DNA from: an uncultured Parabacteroides sp.
GTDB taxonomy: Bacteria; Bacteroidota; Bacteroidia; Bacteroidales; Tannerellaceae
Reading direction: 5' to 3'
Assembly: GCA_949295065.1 (NCBI GenBank)
Contig: CASFJQ010000002.1
Location: 55,120 to 119,119 of the forward strand
DNA length: 64,000 nucleotides
Part shown: positions 26,736-36,322 of the stretch, in pieces
How positions within the stretch are numbered: position 1 is the first letter of the stretch
Layout of the letters: each line of letters opens with the position of its first letter
Program-made: the position numbers and the translations under genes
Notes under the pieces: generated by a model
Seen by the model: only the letters and a program-made list of their open reading frames with translations
The model's database searches: none
Told to the model about the DNA's origin: nothing

Positions 26736-26795
26736 AACTTTCTCTATTTAAAGTCTTAATAAATATAATCTTTTTTCGTTTGTGTTTTCCGATTG

Positions 26796-26826
26796 CAAAC
26801 TTACACAAAATAAATTTTATAACAAT
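26796..26826 (-). promoter_or_regulatory. Promoter for pgk
   Basis: CAAACTTA at 26796-26803 reads TAAGTTTG on the - strand, and CAAT at 26823-26826 gives ATTG at -33 with a 19-base spacer. The leader would be roughly 55 bases. Confidence 0.65.
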
Positions 26827-26840
26827 GTTTGCCGTGAAAT

Positions 26841-27305
26841 TTATTCTATAAGTTTAAATCTTAATCTCAGTCTTCCATCCTGATAGTCGTAGTTCAACAT
26901 TTTGAAATGCCCGATTTCCGATGTGTTGGCCACGTGTGTGCCAATACAGGCACAAGCGTCATAATCTCCAATTTTTACAATTCTTAGCGTGTCGCTTGCA
27001 TTGTCCGGCAGTTTGCTCAGGTCCACAAGGTTTGCCGCATCTTCTCTGCTCATGAATTCTGCAGTAACATTCAGATGTTGGTCTATTACTTCATTTATCT
27101 GTCTTTCAACTTCCCGCATCATTTCGTCGGTTGGAGCTTCGCTCAATAAATAGTCAGCTTTACTTTTCTTTCTTTCAATATGTGCATTTTTCGAGCGCGG
27201 GCATCCGAACATTCTGACCATAGTCTGGTTCAGGATATGTTCGGCGGTGTGCATAGGAGGGTATTCCTGTTTGTTGTGTTCGTTCAGTTGAATTTCTTTA
27301 TCCAT
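26841..27305 (-). CDS. AlaX-like alanyl-tRNA editing domain protein
   Basis: A 154-residue stand-alone protein related to the editing (SAD) domain of alanyl- and threonyl-tRNA synthetases. The zinc ligands are visible: HTAEHIL at residues about 19-25 and CIGTHV later on. Such proteins hydrolyse wrongly charged tRNA (for example Ser or Gly on tRNA-Ala) in trans. The exact tRNA specificity cannot be read. It follows the GNAT gene by 45 bases on the same strand and both lie upstream of pgk. Confidence 0.82.
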   Translation of the reverse strand: MDKEIQLNEHNKQEYPPMHTAEHILNQTMVRMFGCPRSKNAHIERKKSKADYLLSEAPTDEMMREVERQINEVIDQHLNVTAEFMSREDAANLVDLSKLPDNASDTLRIVKIGDYDACACIGTHVANTSEIGHFKMLNYDYQDGRLRLRFKLIE

Positions 27306-27350
27306 GAATAATTTTATTTCAAAATAAATAATAAATCTGTTTATCTTATT

Positions 27351-27866
27351 TTATCTCAAATCCTTCTCAAAAGCCAGCCTTTCTTCACCGCCACGATAAA
27401 CGACATCGCCTTTATATACAAATCCGAGAGATTTGAATATACTAAGCATATAGTTATTGTCATATTTCGTGTCCACACGGAAAAAGTTTACACCTCTTTG
27501 TTTTGCCACATCCTCAGCTTTGAGCATAAATCTTTTCCCAAGACCTTGGTGTTTGGCTTCGTCAGCAACAGCCAGACGGTGCACAACGAGATAATTATCG
27601 TCTGTTGTCCAGGTATTGATTTGCCTGTAAACATCTTCTTCTGAAAAAGAAATAACACCATAAGCTACGACAGTCCCTGTCTTTTCAAATACATAACCTT
27701 CGTCGTTATCTATATCTGTGATTATGTTTTCACGAGCAGGATAATTCTCATTCCACTGGCAACTTCCCAAGCGTTTCATTTGAGCTTTTGCCTGCTGCAT
27801 GATTTCCATAATACGGTCCGTGTCGCTATGCCCGGCTTTCCTGAATACTATTGAATCGTTTTGCAT
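27351..27866 (-). CDS. GNAT-family N-acetyltransferase
   Basis: A 171-residue soluble enzyme of the GNAT fold. The acetyl-CoA binding motif A is seen as VHRLAVADEAKHQGLGKRFM (the Q/R-x-x-G-x-G/A pattern), and the late FFRVDTKYDNNYMLSIFKSLGF matches the fourth motif. The acceptor substrate is unknown. It probably forms a two-gene unit with the AlaX-like gene. The 348-base stretch before the next gene (27867-28213) holds only short imperfect hairpins and the TPR gene promoter. Confidence 0.85.
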   Translation of the reverse strand: MQNDSIVFRKAGHSDTDRIMEIMQQAKAQMKRLGSCQWNENYPARENIITDIDNDEGYVFEKTGTVVAYGVISFSEEDVYRQINTWTTDDNYLVVHRLAVADEAKHQGLGKRFMLKAEDVAKQRGVNFFRVDTKYDNNYMLSIFKSLGFVYKGDVVYRGGEERLAFEKDLR

Positions 27867-28154
27867 TTTTGATAATATACATTTAAAAGCACCGTAAAAT
27901 TCATAAAAATGATTTAGAGAAACAAATTTGAAGAATATAAATGTTTATAAGTTTTGATGTTGTTCAATTTAAAAGTTGATAAGGTCAAATATCTATTATT
28001 TAGCACTTAATTGTTTTAGAGTTCTTGTTGACTTGTTTTCATGCCAACCCGTCAATTGAAAGTTTAGCCTGGCGAAACTTAAATAAATGAGCAAATGTCT
28101 GTTTCTGATTTTGATTTTTAGTTTCTGTTATGTAGTGAAGTCAAACAAAATGCC

Positions 28155-28162
28155 TATTTTTG
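28155..28162 (+). promoter_or_regulatory. Promoter -7 element for the TPR gene
   Basis: TATTTTTG matches TAnnTTTG and lies 52 bases before the ATG at 28214. No good -33 element is seen. Confidence 0.5.
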
Positions 28163-28213
28163 TATCGAATATCAAAAAAGTAGAAACTGAAAAGAAAAAT
28201 ATATAAAAAAGAG

Positions 28214-30343
28214 ATGAAGAGATTGCTTATATTGCTGTTGATAAATATATGCTCTTTTTCGTTGTGGGCGCAGATTAACACAGACCGGGTAATGTCAATT
28301 GGGAGAAATGCTCTGTATTTTGAGGATTATGTGCTATCCATACAATATTTCAATCAAGTAATCAAGGCTAAACCTTGGCTTGCTGAGCCATATTTTTATC
28401 GTGCCGTTGCAAAGATTAGTCTGGATGATTATAAGGGTGCCGAAGACGATTGCACCGCATGTCTCGAACGTAATCCGTTTCTTGCCCAAGCTTATTATGC
28501 CAGAGGTATTGCCCGCCAGAGCCAGGAAAATTATGACGGCGCAATCGCTGATTACACAAAAGGTTTGGAGTTCCGCATGGAAGACCGTCAGATGATGATA
28601 AACAAAGCTGTAGCTTATATCCAAAAAGGTGATTTTGATGGTGCTGAAAAAGCATTCGAAGAACTAATGAATGCTCATCCAAGATATTCAATGAATTATC
28701 TGTCAAGAGGTGCGATGTATCTGGAGAAAGGAGACACATTAAAAGCTCTTGCCGACTATAACAAGGCTATCGAAATGGATCCATATTATGCTCCGGCATA
28801 TGGGAACCGTGCTATTCTGCATTATCAGATGCATAGTTTGGACAGCGCTTTGGTAGATTTGAATGAAGCAATCCATCTTAATCCCCGCGAAAGTGGATAT
28901 TTCATAAATCGTGGTTTGGTTAGATATCAGCAGAATAATCTTCGTGGAGCAATGGCGGATTATGATCAGGTGGTAAGTATGGACCGAGACAATCTTATTG
29001 CCCGATTCAACCGTGGACTTCTCCGATTCCAGGTTGGTGATAACAACAGAGCGATTGAAGATTTTGATGTAGTGATAAATCTTGAGCCGGACAATTACAT
29101 GGCGTACTACAATAGAGCTTTGCTGCGTTACGAAACTGGTGACTATCGCGGAGCCGTTGCCGATTATGACGTAGTGCTTAATGAATATCCTAACTTCTTG
29201 CCGGGATATTACAGCAGAGCAGAAGCCAAGAAGAAAATGAATGATCTTGCCGGTGCCGACAAAGATTTCTGGACTGCTTATAATAAGGAGCAGCAGATGA
29301 AGAAAGACCGTGCTGCCGGAAAATCAACATCTTCATCTGATTTGGCGGACAATGATGACAATAAAAACGGAAAAGACAAACAAGAGGAAAATACCCGCGA
29401 GCAGTCTGATAAGAATATCAGTAAGTTCAACAGACTTGTTGTTTACGATAAAGAGGAAGAACGACGCAGTAAATATCAGAGCGAAGTGCGTGGTCGAGTT
29501 CAGGACAACAATGTACATGTTGACATCGAGCCTCAATTTATCTTAACATATTACGAAAAACCTGACCCGGTAAAGAAACTTGTATATTACGACAAAATTG
29601 TTGAATCGTATAATTCAAAGATGCTCTTGAAGCGCAAACTTATATTGACAAATCAGGAAGCTGCTTTGACAGAAGACCAGGTGAATGCTCATTTCGAATC
29701 TATAAATGAATATTCAGCACGTCTGGATAAGAAACCTAATGATGCGGATTTATATTTTGGCAGAGCTATTGACTATATGCTTGTGCAGGATTTTGATGAG
29801 GCAATAAAAGATTTTGACCGCGTCATAGATATCAATCCTGAATTTGTTATGGCTTATTTCAACAGAGCTGTGGTGAGATACAAGAAGTTGGAATATGCTT
29901 CGTCTCAGGAGGAACAGACATATGCCGAGGAGTTTATTTCCGGAGGAAATATGACAATGAATCTGGCTACGGGAAAGACAAGCGGTGTAAAGAAAATGGG
30001 TAATGACCCTGTTACTGCGAAACTGAAGGACAGCAAAAAATCATATGAGTATGAAATGGTTACTCGCGACTATGATATGGTGATTAAATATGCTCCGAAT
30101 TTTGTATATGCATATTTCAACCGAGCAAATCTTAGATGTGCTCAGCGAGATTATCGTGCGGCAATTGTTGATTATACAGAAGCAATATACAGAGATCCTG
30201 AATTTGCTGATGCGTATTTTAACCGAGGATTGGCATATTTGTCTCTTGGCGACGCCCGAAACGGAATAGCCGATTTGAGCAAGGCAGGAGAGTTGGGCAT
30301 ATTCAATGCATATAGTATTATAAAGAGGATGACAAGCAGATAA
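28214..30343 (+). CDS. Secreted TPR-repeat protein
   Basis: A 709-residue protein with a signal peptide (MKRLLILLLINICSFSLWA). About nine tetratricopeptide repeats fill residues 25-375, recognisable by recurring A-x-x-x-R/G-x-A...DY-x-G-A-x-x-D-x-x-x-A-I-x-x-x-P patterns. A charged, Lys/Asp/Glu-rich linker (about residues 376-410) follows, then a non-TPR segment, then three or more further repeats to the C-terminus. TPR arrays bind partner proteins; the place would be periplasm or outer membrane. No catalytic motif is seen, and the partner is unknown. It stands alone with its own promoter. Confidence 0.85.
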   Translation: MKRLLILLLINICSFSLWAQINTDRVMSIGRNALYFEDYVLSIQYFNQVIKAKPWLAEPYFYRAVAKISLDDYKGAEDDCTACLERNPFLAQAYYARGIARQSQENYDGAIADYTKGLEFRMEDRQMMINKAVAYIQKGDFDGAEKAFEELMNAHPRYSMNYLSRGAMYLEKGDTLKALADYNKAIEMDPYYAPAYGNRAILHYQMHSLDSALVDLNEAIHLNPRESGYFINRGLVRYQQNNLRGAMADYDQVVSMDRDNLIARFNRGLLRFQVGDNNRAIEDFDVVINLEPDNYMAYYNRALLRYETGDYRGAVADYDVVLNEYPNFLPGYYSRAEAKKKMNDLAGADKDFWTAYNKEQQMKKDRAAGKSTSSSDLADNDDNKNGKDKQEENTREQSDKNISKFNRLVVYDKEEERRSKYQSEVRGRVQDNNVHVDIEPQFILTYYEKPDPVKKLVYYDKIVESYNSKMLLKRKLILTNQEAALTEDQVNAHFESINEYSARLDKKPNDADLYFGRAIDYMLVQDFDEAIKDFDRVIDINPEFVMAYFNRAVVRYKKLEYASSQEEQTYAEEFISGGNMTMNLATGKTSGVKKMGNDPVTAKLKDSKKSYEYEMVTRDYDMVIKYAPNFVYAYFNRANLRCAQRDYRAAIVDYTEAIYRDPEFADAYFNRGLAYLSLGDARNGIADLSKAGELGIFNAYSIIKRMTSR

Positions 30344-30423
30344 TACAACCTGTTGTAGGAAAGAAAACTTGTCATAATTTTAGATAATATAATTTTTTGA
30401 AATAATTAAAACTAGTAAATCCG

Positions 30424-31272
30424 ATGAGAGAATTTGGAGATTTCACATCAGAGTACACAGATTATTCGACTGCAGCAATAGCTATTCTTCCTGTGCCATA
30501 TGATGGAACAAGCACATGGATCAAAGGCGCAGATAAAGGTCCGGAGGCATTGCTTGACGCATCGTTTAATCTGGAATTTTATGATATAGAAACCGGAACT
30601 GAAGTATATAAGAAAGGTATTGCTACATTAGCACCAGTAACTGAAGATTCATCACCGGAAGCTATGTCTGCCGAGGTTGAAAAGGCTATGGACAATATTT
30701 TGGCAGATGGAAAATTTCCAGTTTTGATTGGAGGCGAGCACTCTGTCAGCATTGGTGCTTTCCGTGCCGTGGCTAAGAAATATGATGATTTGTCAATCAT
30801 ACAGTTTGATGCTCATTCCGATATGCGTGATGAATATGAAGGTTCTTCACATAATCATGCTTGCGTTATGGCTCGTGCGTTGGAGCTTACAGATAGTGTA
30901 ACGCAAGTGGGAATAAGAAGTTCAGACAGTAGTGAACTTAAGAATATCAATCCGTCACGTATATTCCATGCTTATAAGATAAAAGAACAGCAAGGATGGG
31001 AGAAGGAAGTATTGGCACAGCTTAAGAAAAATGTATATATAACCATAGATCTTGATGTTCTTGATCCGGCATATCTTCCGTCAACAGGAACACCGGAACC
31101 GGATGGCTTAAGCTATCGCGACCTGTTGCGTACAATAGGACTGATAGCTAAAGAACACAATGTTGTAGGTTTGGATGTTGTAGAGCTATGTCCTAATCCG
31201 GCAAGCAAGGCATCAGATTTTCTTGCAGCAAAATTAATATACCAGATATTGTCTTTGGTATTCAATAAATAA
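30424..31272 (+). CDS. speB: Agmatinase (ureohydrolase)
   Basis: A 282-residue manganese enzyme of the arginase/agmatinase family that hydrolyses agmatine to putrescine and urea. The metal motifs are GGEHSVS, FDAHSDMRDEYEG and TIDLDVLDPAYLPSTGTPEP. The presence of genes for carboxyspermidine synthesis next to it makes agmatinase more likely than arginase. It is probably the first gene of a polyamine operon; arginine decarboxylase (speA), which would supply agmatine, is not in the window. Confidence 0.92.
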   Translation: MREFGDFTSEYTDYSTAAIAILPVPYDGTSTWIKGADKGPEALLDASFNLEFYDIETGTEVYKKGIATLAPVTEDSSPEAMSAEVEKAMDNILADGKFPVLIGGEHSVSIGAFRAVAKKYDDLSIIQFDAHSDMRDEYEGSSHNHACVMARALELTDSVTQVGIRSSDSSELKNINPSRIFHAYKIKEQQGWEKEVLAQLKKNVYITIDLDVLDPAYLPSTGTPEPDGLSYRDLLRTIGLIAKEHNVVGLDVVELCPNPASKASDFLAAKLIYQILSLVFNK

Positions 31273-31289
31273 TCGGGAAAATGAGTCCG

Positions 31290-31316
31290 CAGGGTCCTCA
31301 ATTCTGTACCCTGCAT
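31290..31316 (+). other. Hairpin between speB and the carboxyspermidine dehydrogenase gene
   Basis: GCAGGGT and ACCCTGC form a 7-base stem around a 12-base loop in the 66-base gap. No T-run follows, so it is more likely an mRNA processing or stability hairpin than a terminator. Confidence 0.45.
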
Positions 31317-31338
31317 TCTATAATTATCTAATAAATAA

Positions 31339-32529
31339 ATGTCAAGAGTATTAATTATTGGTGCCGGCGGTGTAGGAACCGTTGTAGCACACAAGGTGGC
31401 CAAACATTCTTGTTTCTCAGACATTATGTTGGCAAGCCGTACAAAATCGAAATGTGACCAGATTGCTCAAGCTGTAGGTGGCAACCGTATTCAGACGGCA
31501 CAGGTCGATGCAGACAGTGTGCCAGAATTGGTAGCTTTGATGCGTTCATTCCGTCCGGACATTGTAATTAACGTTGCTTTGCCATATCAGGACCTGACAA
31601 TCATGGATGCATGTCTGGAATGTGGTGTTAATTATTTGGATACTGCCAACTATGAGCCAAAAGACGAAGCTCATTTCGAATATAGCTGGCAGTGGGCTTA
31701 CCATGATCGCTTCAAGGAAAAAGGTCTTACAGCGATTTTGGGCTGCGGTTTCGACCCGGGTGTTTCTGCTATCTTCACTGCTTATGCCGCAAAGCATCAT
31801 TTTGATGAAATGCAGTATTTGGATATCGTGGATTGCAACGCCGGAAATCACGGTATGGCTTTTGCCACAAACTTCAATCCGGAAATCAATATCCGTGAGA
31901 TTACTCAGAACGGTCGCTACTATGAAAATGGCGAATGGGTGAAAACTCAGCCACTTGAAATTCACAAATCACTTACTTATCCAAACATCGGTGCGCGTGA
32001 TTCATATTTGTTGTATCACGAAGAATTGGAATCTTTGGTTAAGAATTTCCCAACTCTTAAACGTGCTCGTTTCTGGATGACATTTGGTCAGGAATATCTG
32101 ACTCACCTTCGAGTTATTCAGAACATCGGTATGGCTCGTATAGACGAAGTGGAATACAACGGTACAAAGATTGTTCCATTGCAGTTCCTGAAAGCAGTTT
32201 TGCCAGACCCTAAATCTTTGGGCTCAAATTATCACGGTGAAACTTCAATCGGTTGCCGCATCCGTGGTATCAAAGACGGAAAGGAACGCACATATTATAT
32301 TTATAACAACTGCGATCACGAAGCAGCATACAAGGAAACAGGTACTCAGGCAGTAAGCTACACAACAGGTGTTCCTGCAGCATTGGGAGCAGCTATGTTT
32401 GCACGTGGATTGTGGAAAGGAGCTGGTGTGTTTAACGTAGAAGAATTCGATCCGGATCCATTCTTGGCAGAATTGGGAGAACAAGGTTTGCCATGGGTTG
32501 AGAAATTTGATATTGATCTGGAGGTATGA
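31339..32529 (+). CDS. Carboxyspermidine/carboxynorspermidine dehydrogenase
   Basis: A 396-residue member of the saccharopine dehydrogenase-like family with an N-terminal Rossmann motif (VLIIGAGGVGTVVAHK). It condenses putrescine (or diaminopropane) with aspartate semialdehyde using NADPH, giving carboxyspermidine. The assignment rests on family resemblance (GCGFDPGVSAIFTAYAAKHHF, SIGCRIRGIKDGKERTYYIYN) and on direct linkage to the matching decarboxylase: the two genes overlap by four bases. This is the route to spermidine used by many gut bacteria in place of S-adenosylmethionine decarboxylase. Confidence 0.92.
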   Translation: MSRVLIIGAGGVGTVVAHKVAKHSCFSDIMLASRTKSKCDQIAQAVGGNRIQTAQVDADSVPELVALMRSFRPDIVINVALPYQDLTIMDACLECGVNYLDTANYEPKDEAHFEYSWQWAYHDRFKEKGLTAILGCGFDPGVSAIFTAYAAKHHFDEMQYLDIVDCNAGNHGMAFATNFNPEINIREITQNGRYYENGEWVKTQPLEIHKSLTYPNIGARDSYLLYHEELESLVKNFPTLKRARFWMTFGQEYLTHLRVIQNIGMARIDEVEYNGTKIVPLQFLKAVLPDPKSLGSNYHGETSIGCRIRGIKDGKERTYYIYNNCDHEAAYKETGTQAVSYTTGVPAALGAAMFARGLWKGAGVFNVEEFDPDPFLAELGEQGLPWVEKFDIDLEV

Positions 32530-33689
32530 TAGATAAAGAACAAGTGTTGCGCGAATGGGACTTCAGTGAAGTCCCATCGCCTTCTTATGTCCTTCACACA
32601 TCCATGCTTGCGGCTAATATGGAAGTGATAGATAAGGTAAGAAAGGCAACTGGTGTTGAGATAATAGTAGCTCTTAAGGCAAATGCTATGTGGAGCATTT
32701 TCCCCGAATTGCGCAAACACAGCGATGGAGCTACAGCCAGCTCATTGGCTGAAGCGCGTTTGGTATATGAGGAATATGGGAAAAAGTCGCATACTTATGC
32801 ACCGGTTTACACTTCAGCGGAATTTCCTGAAATAATGGCTTGTAGCAGTCATATTACATTTAACTCTTTGTCTCAGTACGCACGTTTTGGTAATGATGCT
32901 CGAAATGCAGGAATATCATGTGGATTGCGAGTGAATCCTGAATATTCCACGGTCGAAACAGACTTGTATAATCCTGCATCACCAACTTCACGTCTTGGCA
33001 TCCGTTCTGTTGATTTGACTGAACTTCCTGAAGGAATTGAAGGACTGCATTTTCATTCGCTTTGCGAATCTCGTCCGGCTGACCTTGAAGGTACACTCAA
33101 AGCTGTAGAAGAGAAATTCGGACATTTCTTCCCAAGTATAAAATGGCTTAATATGGGTGGAGGACATTTGATGACTCATAAGGATTATGACGAAAATGAA
33201 CTGATACGCATCCTCAATGAATTTAAGTCTCGTCATCCGCATCTTCGTATCATTCTTGAACCAGGAAGCGCCTTTACATGGGACACTGGTTGTCTGGTTT
33301 CAACAGTTGAAGATATTGTAAAAAATGGAGGAGTCAACACACTAATGCTGAACGTGTCATTTGCCTGTCATATGCCAGATTGTCTTGAAATGCCATATAA
33401 ACCGGCTATTTTGGGAGCGCATGATCCCAAAGATGGAGAGAAACACTGGAGAATGGGAGGAAACAGCTGTCTTGCAGGAGATTTTTATGGCGATTGGGCT
33501 TTTGACGGTGGACGCGAACCAGAAATAGGCGACAGAATTGTCTTCCGTGATATGATACATTATACAATGGTAAAGACGACTATGTTCAATGGTGTTAGTC
33601 ATCCGTCAATCTGTATTTATAATCCAGATAAGGGTCTGCGCATTGTTCGCAAGTTCGATTATGAGGATTATAAGACTAGGATGTCTTGA
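32526..33689 (+). CDS. nspC: Carboxynorspermidine/carboxyspermidine decarboxylase
   Basis: A 387-residue PLP enzyme of the alanine racemase-fold decarboxylase family. It removes CO2 from carboxyspermidine to give spermidine. Visible features: the N-terminal SPSYVLHTS, the PLP lysine in IIVALKANA, the GLHFHSLCE and NMGGGHLMT stretches, and EPGSAF near the phosphate site. The start ATG overlaps the dehydrogenase stop (ATGATAG region), showing translational coupling. It closes the biosynthetic operon; a hairpin follows at 33723. Confidence 0.93.
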   Translation: MIDKEQVLREWDFSEVPSPSYVLHTSMLAANMEVIDKVRKATGVEIIVALKANAMWSIFPELRKHSDGATASSLAEARLVYEEYGKKSHTYAPVYTSAEFPEIMACSSHITFNSLSQYARFGNDARNAGISCGLRVNPEYSTVETDLYNPASPTSRLGIRSVDLTELPEGIEGLHFHSLCESRPADLEGTLKAVEEKFGHFFPSIKWLNMGGGHLMTHKDYDENELIRILNEFKSRHPHLRIILEPGSAFTWDTGCLVSTVEDIVKNGGVNTLMLNVSFACHMPDCLEMPYKPAILGAHDPKDGEKHWRMGGNSCLAGDFYGDWAFDGGREPEIGDRIVFRDMIHYTMVKTTMFNGVSHPSICIYNPDKGLRIVRKFDYEDYKTRMS

Positions 33690-33722
33690 TATTAGCAGAA
33701 TTTTAATCTCAAGATGCATTTG

Positions 33723-33765
33723 TCCCGGCAAACTTTGGAATATGATTCTATAGATTTTGCCGGGA
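33723..33765 (+). terminator. Hairpin after nspC (probable terminator)
   Basis: TCCCGGCAAA at 33723-33732 and TTTGCCGGGA at 33756-33765 form a perfect 10-base stem. No strong T-run follows, so Rho may assist. The rest of the 430-base gap to potA shows a weak CCTACT/AGTAGG repeat (33969-34012) and no gene. Confidence 0.6.
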
Positions 33766-34065
33766 TAATTGTATGTTACATATTCACCAGATAACGTCTG
33801 TGGTTATGAGAAACTAGATTTTGAAGAGAAAGAAATCTGGTTCGCAATCTGCTGAATACAATAAGGTTAGGATTGATTACCGAAATAATTAGGAAATGAA
33901 ATGTATAGTTTGGGGTTAACCGTTAATCTTCTTTGTTCTTAAAAGGTTTACAGTATTAACATCATAGACCTACTAAGTTGAGGAATTGACAAATTATTAT
34001 ATATTGAGTAGGAAGACTCGAATTAATATTTCTAGACGATAAATAAAAACTCCATGTCTCTCTGT

Positions 34066-34095
34066 TTTGTCGTCTTTGTGTTTTTTATACCTTTG
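34066..34095 (+). promoter_or_regulatory. Promoter for the potABCD operon
   Basis: TTTG at 34066-34069 and TACCTTTG at 34088-34095 (TAnnTTTG) are 18 bases apart, close to the Bacteroides optimum. Transcription would start near 34101, 21 bases before potA. Confidence 0.65.
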
Positions 34096-34121
34096 CAGAA
34101 GTTTATTAAAAATGAATAAAA

Positions 34122-35501
34122 ATGCAAGAATCCGACTACATTATCAGAGTAGAGAATGTTTCTAAGAGTTTTGGAGATAAAATTGTGCTGAATGATGTAA
34201 ATTTATTCATCCGAAAAGGGGAGTTTGTTACGATATTAGGACCTTCAGGATGCGGAAAGACAACTTTGCTCCGTCTTATAGCCGGATTTCAGACGTCAAC
34301 CAGTGGTGAAATATATATTGCTGGAAAAGATATAACACAAACTCCGCCTCATTTACGTCCTGTAAATACAGTTTTTCAGAAATATGCCTTGTTCCCGCAT
34401 TTAAATGTTTATAACAATATTGCGTTTGGACTTAAATTGAAGAAAGTGCCCAAAACTGTGATTGAAAAAAAAGTGAAACAGGCTCTTAAGATGGTAGGGC
34501 TTACGGACTATGAATACAGAGATGTTGATTCCTTGTCCGGAGGTCAGCAGCAGCGAGTAGCTATAGCTCGCGCAATCGTTAATGAACCAGAAGTTTTATT
34601 ACTAGATGAACCTTTGGCTGCATTGGACCTTAAAATGCGTAAGGATATGCAGATGGAACTTAAGGAAATGCACAAATCTTTGGGTATTACTTTTGTTTAT
34701 GTAACTCACGACCAGGAAGAGGCTCTGACGTTGAGCGATACTATCGTGGTGATGAGCGAAGGGAAAATCCAGCAGATAGGTGCTTCTATGGATATATACA
34801 ATGAACCTGTAAATTCTTTTGTGGCAGATTTTATTGGCGAGAGTAATATATTGAACGGGACGATGATTGAAGACAAAAAAGTATCGTTTGCAGGAAAAGA
34901 ATTTGAATGTGTTGATGAAGGTTTTGGGACTAATATTCCTGTAGATATAGTTGTGCGTCCGGAAGATATATATATTTTCGACTATTCTGATGCAGCTATG
35001 CTTTCTGGTATTGTTTCGTCATGCATATTCAAAGGGGTACATTTTGAGATGATGGTTCAGACTCCTGAAGGATATGAATTTATGGTTCAGGACTATCATT
35101 CGTATGATGTAGGTCAGAAAGTGGGCTTACGTATAAAACCGATGGATATTCATGTAATGAAGAAGGAACGTCTGTGTAATACTTTTGAAGGAAAGATTGT
35201 TGATGATAATCATGTAGAATTCCTTGGTTGTACATTTGAATGTAAGCCTGATCATGCTCTTCCGGAAGGTACGGATGTCAAGATAGAGGTTGACTTTGAT
35301 GATGTAGTTCTTGAAGACAATGAAGATGACGGAAGTCTGACAGGAGAAGTCAAGTTCATTCTTTATAAAGGAAATCATTATCATCTTACTGTTCTTACGG
35401 ATTGGGATGAAGATATATATGTAAATACCAATGAAGTTTGGGATAATGGAGATCATGTCGGTATCTCAATAGCTCCAGAGAATATTCGTATAATTAATTA
35501 G
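34122..35501 (+). CDS. potA: Spermidine/putrescine ABC transporter ATPase with duplicated C-terminal domain
   Basis: A 459-residue ATPase, about 80 longer than E. coli PotA. Walker [10 protein letters not shown] is at residues 40-48, the signature LSGGQQQR at 138-145 and Walker [13 protein letters not shown] at 158-169. After the ATPase domain come two copies of a TOBE-like domain, residues 242-346 and 353-458. The copies align along their length, for example [17 protein letters not shown] with [17 protein letters not shown]. The first keeps the usual VVRPEDI; in the second this is VDFDDV. It drives polyamine uptake through PotBC. Confidence 0.93.
   Translation: MQESDYIIRVENVSKSFGDKIVLNDVNLFIRKGEFVTILGPSGCGKTTLLRLIAGFQTSTSGEIYIAGKDITQTPPHLRPVNTVFQKYALFPHLNVYNNIAFGLKLKKVPKTVIEKKVKQALKMVGLTDYEYRDVDSLSGGQQQRVAIARAIVNEPEVLLLDEPLAALDLKMRKDMQMELKEMHKSLGITFVYVTHDQEEALTLSDTIVVMSEGKIQQIGASMDIYNEPVNSFVADFIGESNILNGTMIEDKKVSFAGKEFECVDEGFGTNIPVDIVVRPEDIYIFDYSDAAMLSGIVSSCIFKGVHFEMMVQTPEGYEFMVQDYHSYDVGQKVGLRIKPMDIHVMKKERLCNTFEGKIVDDNHVEFLGCTFECKPDHALPEGTDVKIEVDFDDVVLEDNEDDGSLTGEVKFILYKGNHYHLTVLTDWDEDIYVNTNEVWDNGDHVGISIAPENIRIIN
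34845..35498 (+). repeat. Internal tandem duplication in potA (TOBE-like domain)
   Basis: Codons for residues 242-346 (34845-35159) and 353-458 (35178-35495) encode two diverged copies of one domain. The resemblance is visible at protein level only, so the duplication is old. Confidence 0.75.
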
Positions 35502-35524
35502 GTTATAATTTAAAAGGAAAGGAA

Positions 35525-36322
35525 GTGATCGGTAATTTATCGTTATTGTTGTCAAGACGGCGCAACTGGGTTATTCCATATCTGATATTTTTAATGATAT
35601 TTGTTGTAACGCCGTTGCTTTTGATAGTTTATTATGCCTTTACTGATAATGAAGGGTTGTTTTCGTTTGTCAATTTCCGGAAATTCTTTATTCATCCTGA
35701 GGCAATAAACACATTTGTCTATTCTGTTGGAATAGCTTTGCTTACAACAATAATATGCCTGTTGCTCAGCTATCCGGCAGCATGGATATTAAGCCGGTCA
35801 AAACTTGATTCGTCGCGAACGATAGTTATGTTGTTCATTTTGCCTATGTGGGTGAATATCCTGATCAGGACACTCGCTACGGTAGCATTGTTTGATTTCC
35901 TGAAAATACCGTTGGGAGAAGGAGCGCTATTGTTTGGTATGGTGTATAACTTCCTGCCTTTTATGATGTATCCTATATATAATACGCTGCAGAAAATGGA
36001 CCGAAGCCTTATTGAGGCTGCACAGGATCTAGGGGCAACACCAATACAGGTTTTTGTAAAAGTTGTTCTTCCTTTGTCAATGCCTGGTATTGCGAGTGGT
36101 ATAATGATGGTATTCATGCCAACTGTTTCCACTTTTGCAATTGCCGAATTGCTTACGATGAATAATATCAAACTTTTCGGAACAACTATCCAGGAAAACA
36201 TAAATAATGGAATGTGGAATTACGGAGCGGCTTTGTCTTTGATAATGTTGTTGCTTATTGGTATAACTAGCTTGCTAACATCGGGCGATGGCAGTAAGGA
36301 TAATGAAGGAGGCTTGTTGTGA
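35525..36322 (+). CDS. potB: Spermidine/putrescine ABC transporter permease PotB
   Basis: A 265-residue inner membrane permease with six helices and the ABC permease EAA loop (EAAQDLGATPIQVFVKVVLPLSMPGI) that docks onto PotA. The start is GTG at 35525 (GTG ATC GGT), preceded by AAGGAAAGGAA; no ATG gives the correct N-terminus. It follows potA by 23 bases and its TGA overlaps the potC start. Confidence 0.92.
   Translation: MIGNLSLLLSRRRNWVIPYLIFLMIFVVTPLLLIVYYAFTDNEGLFSFVNFRKFFIHPEAINTFVYSVGIALLTTIICLLLSYPAAWILSRSKLDSSRTIVMLFILPMWVNILIRTLATVALFDFLKIPLGEGALLFGMVYNFLPFMMYPIYNTLQKMDRSLIEAAQDLGATPIQVFVKVVLPLSMPGIASGIMMVFMPTVSTFAIAELLTMNNIKLFGTTIQENINNGMWNYGAALSLIMLLLIGITSLLTSGDGSKDNEGGLL

Noticed and set aside
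33766-34065. Possible small gene or RNA in the 430-base gap before potA
   Set aside because: All open frames are very short; only a weak 6-base inverted repeat is visible and no consensus promoter faces into it apart from that of potA.
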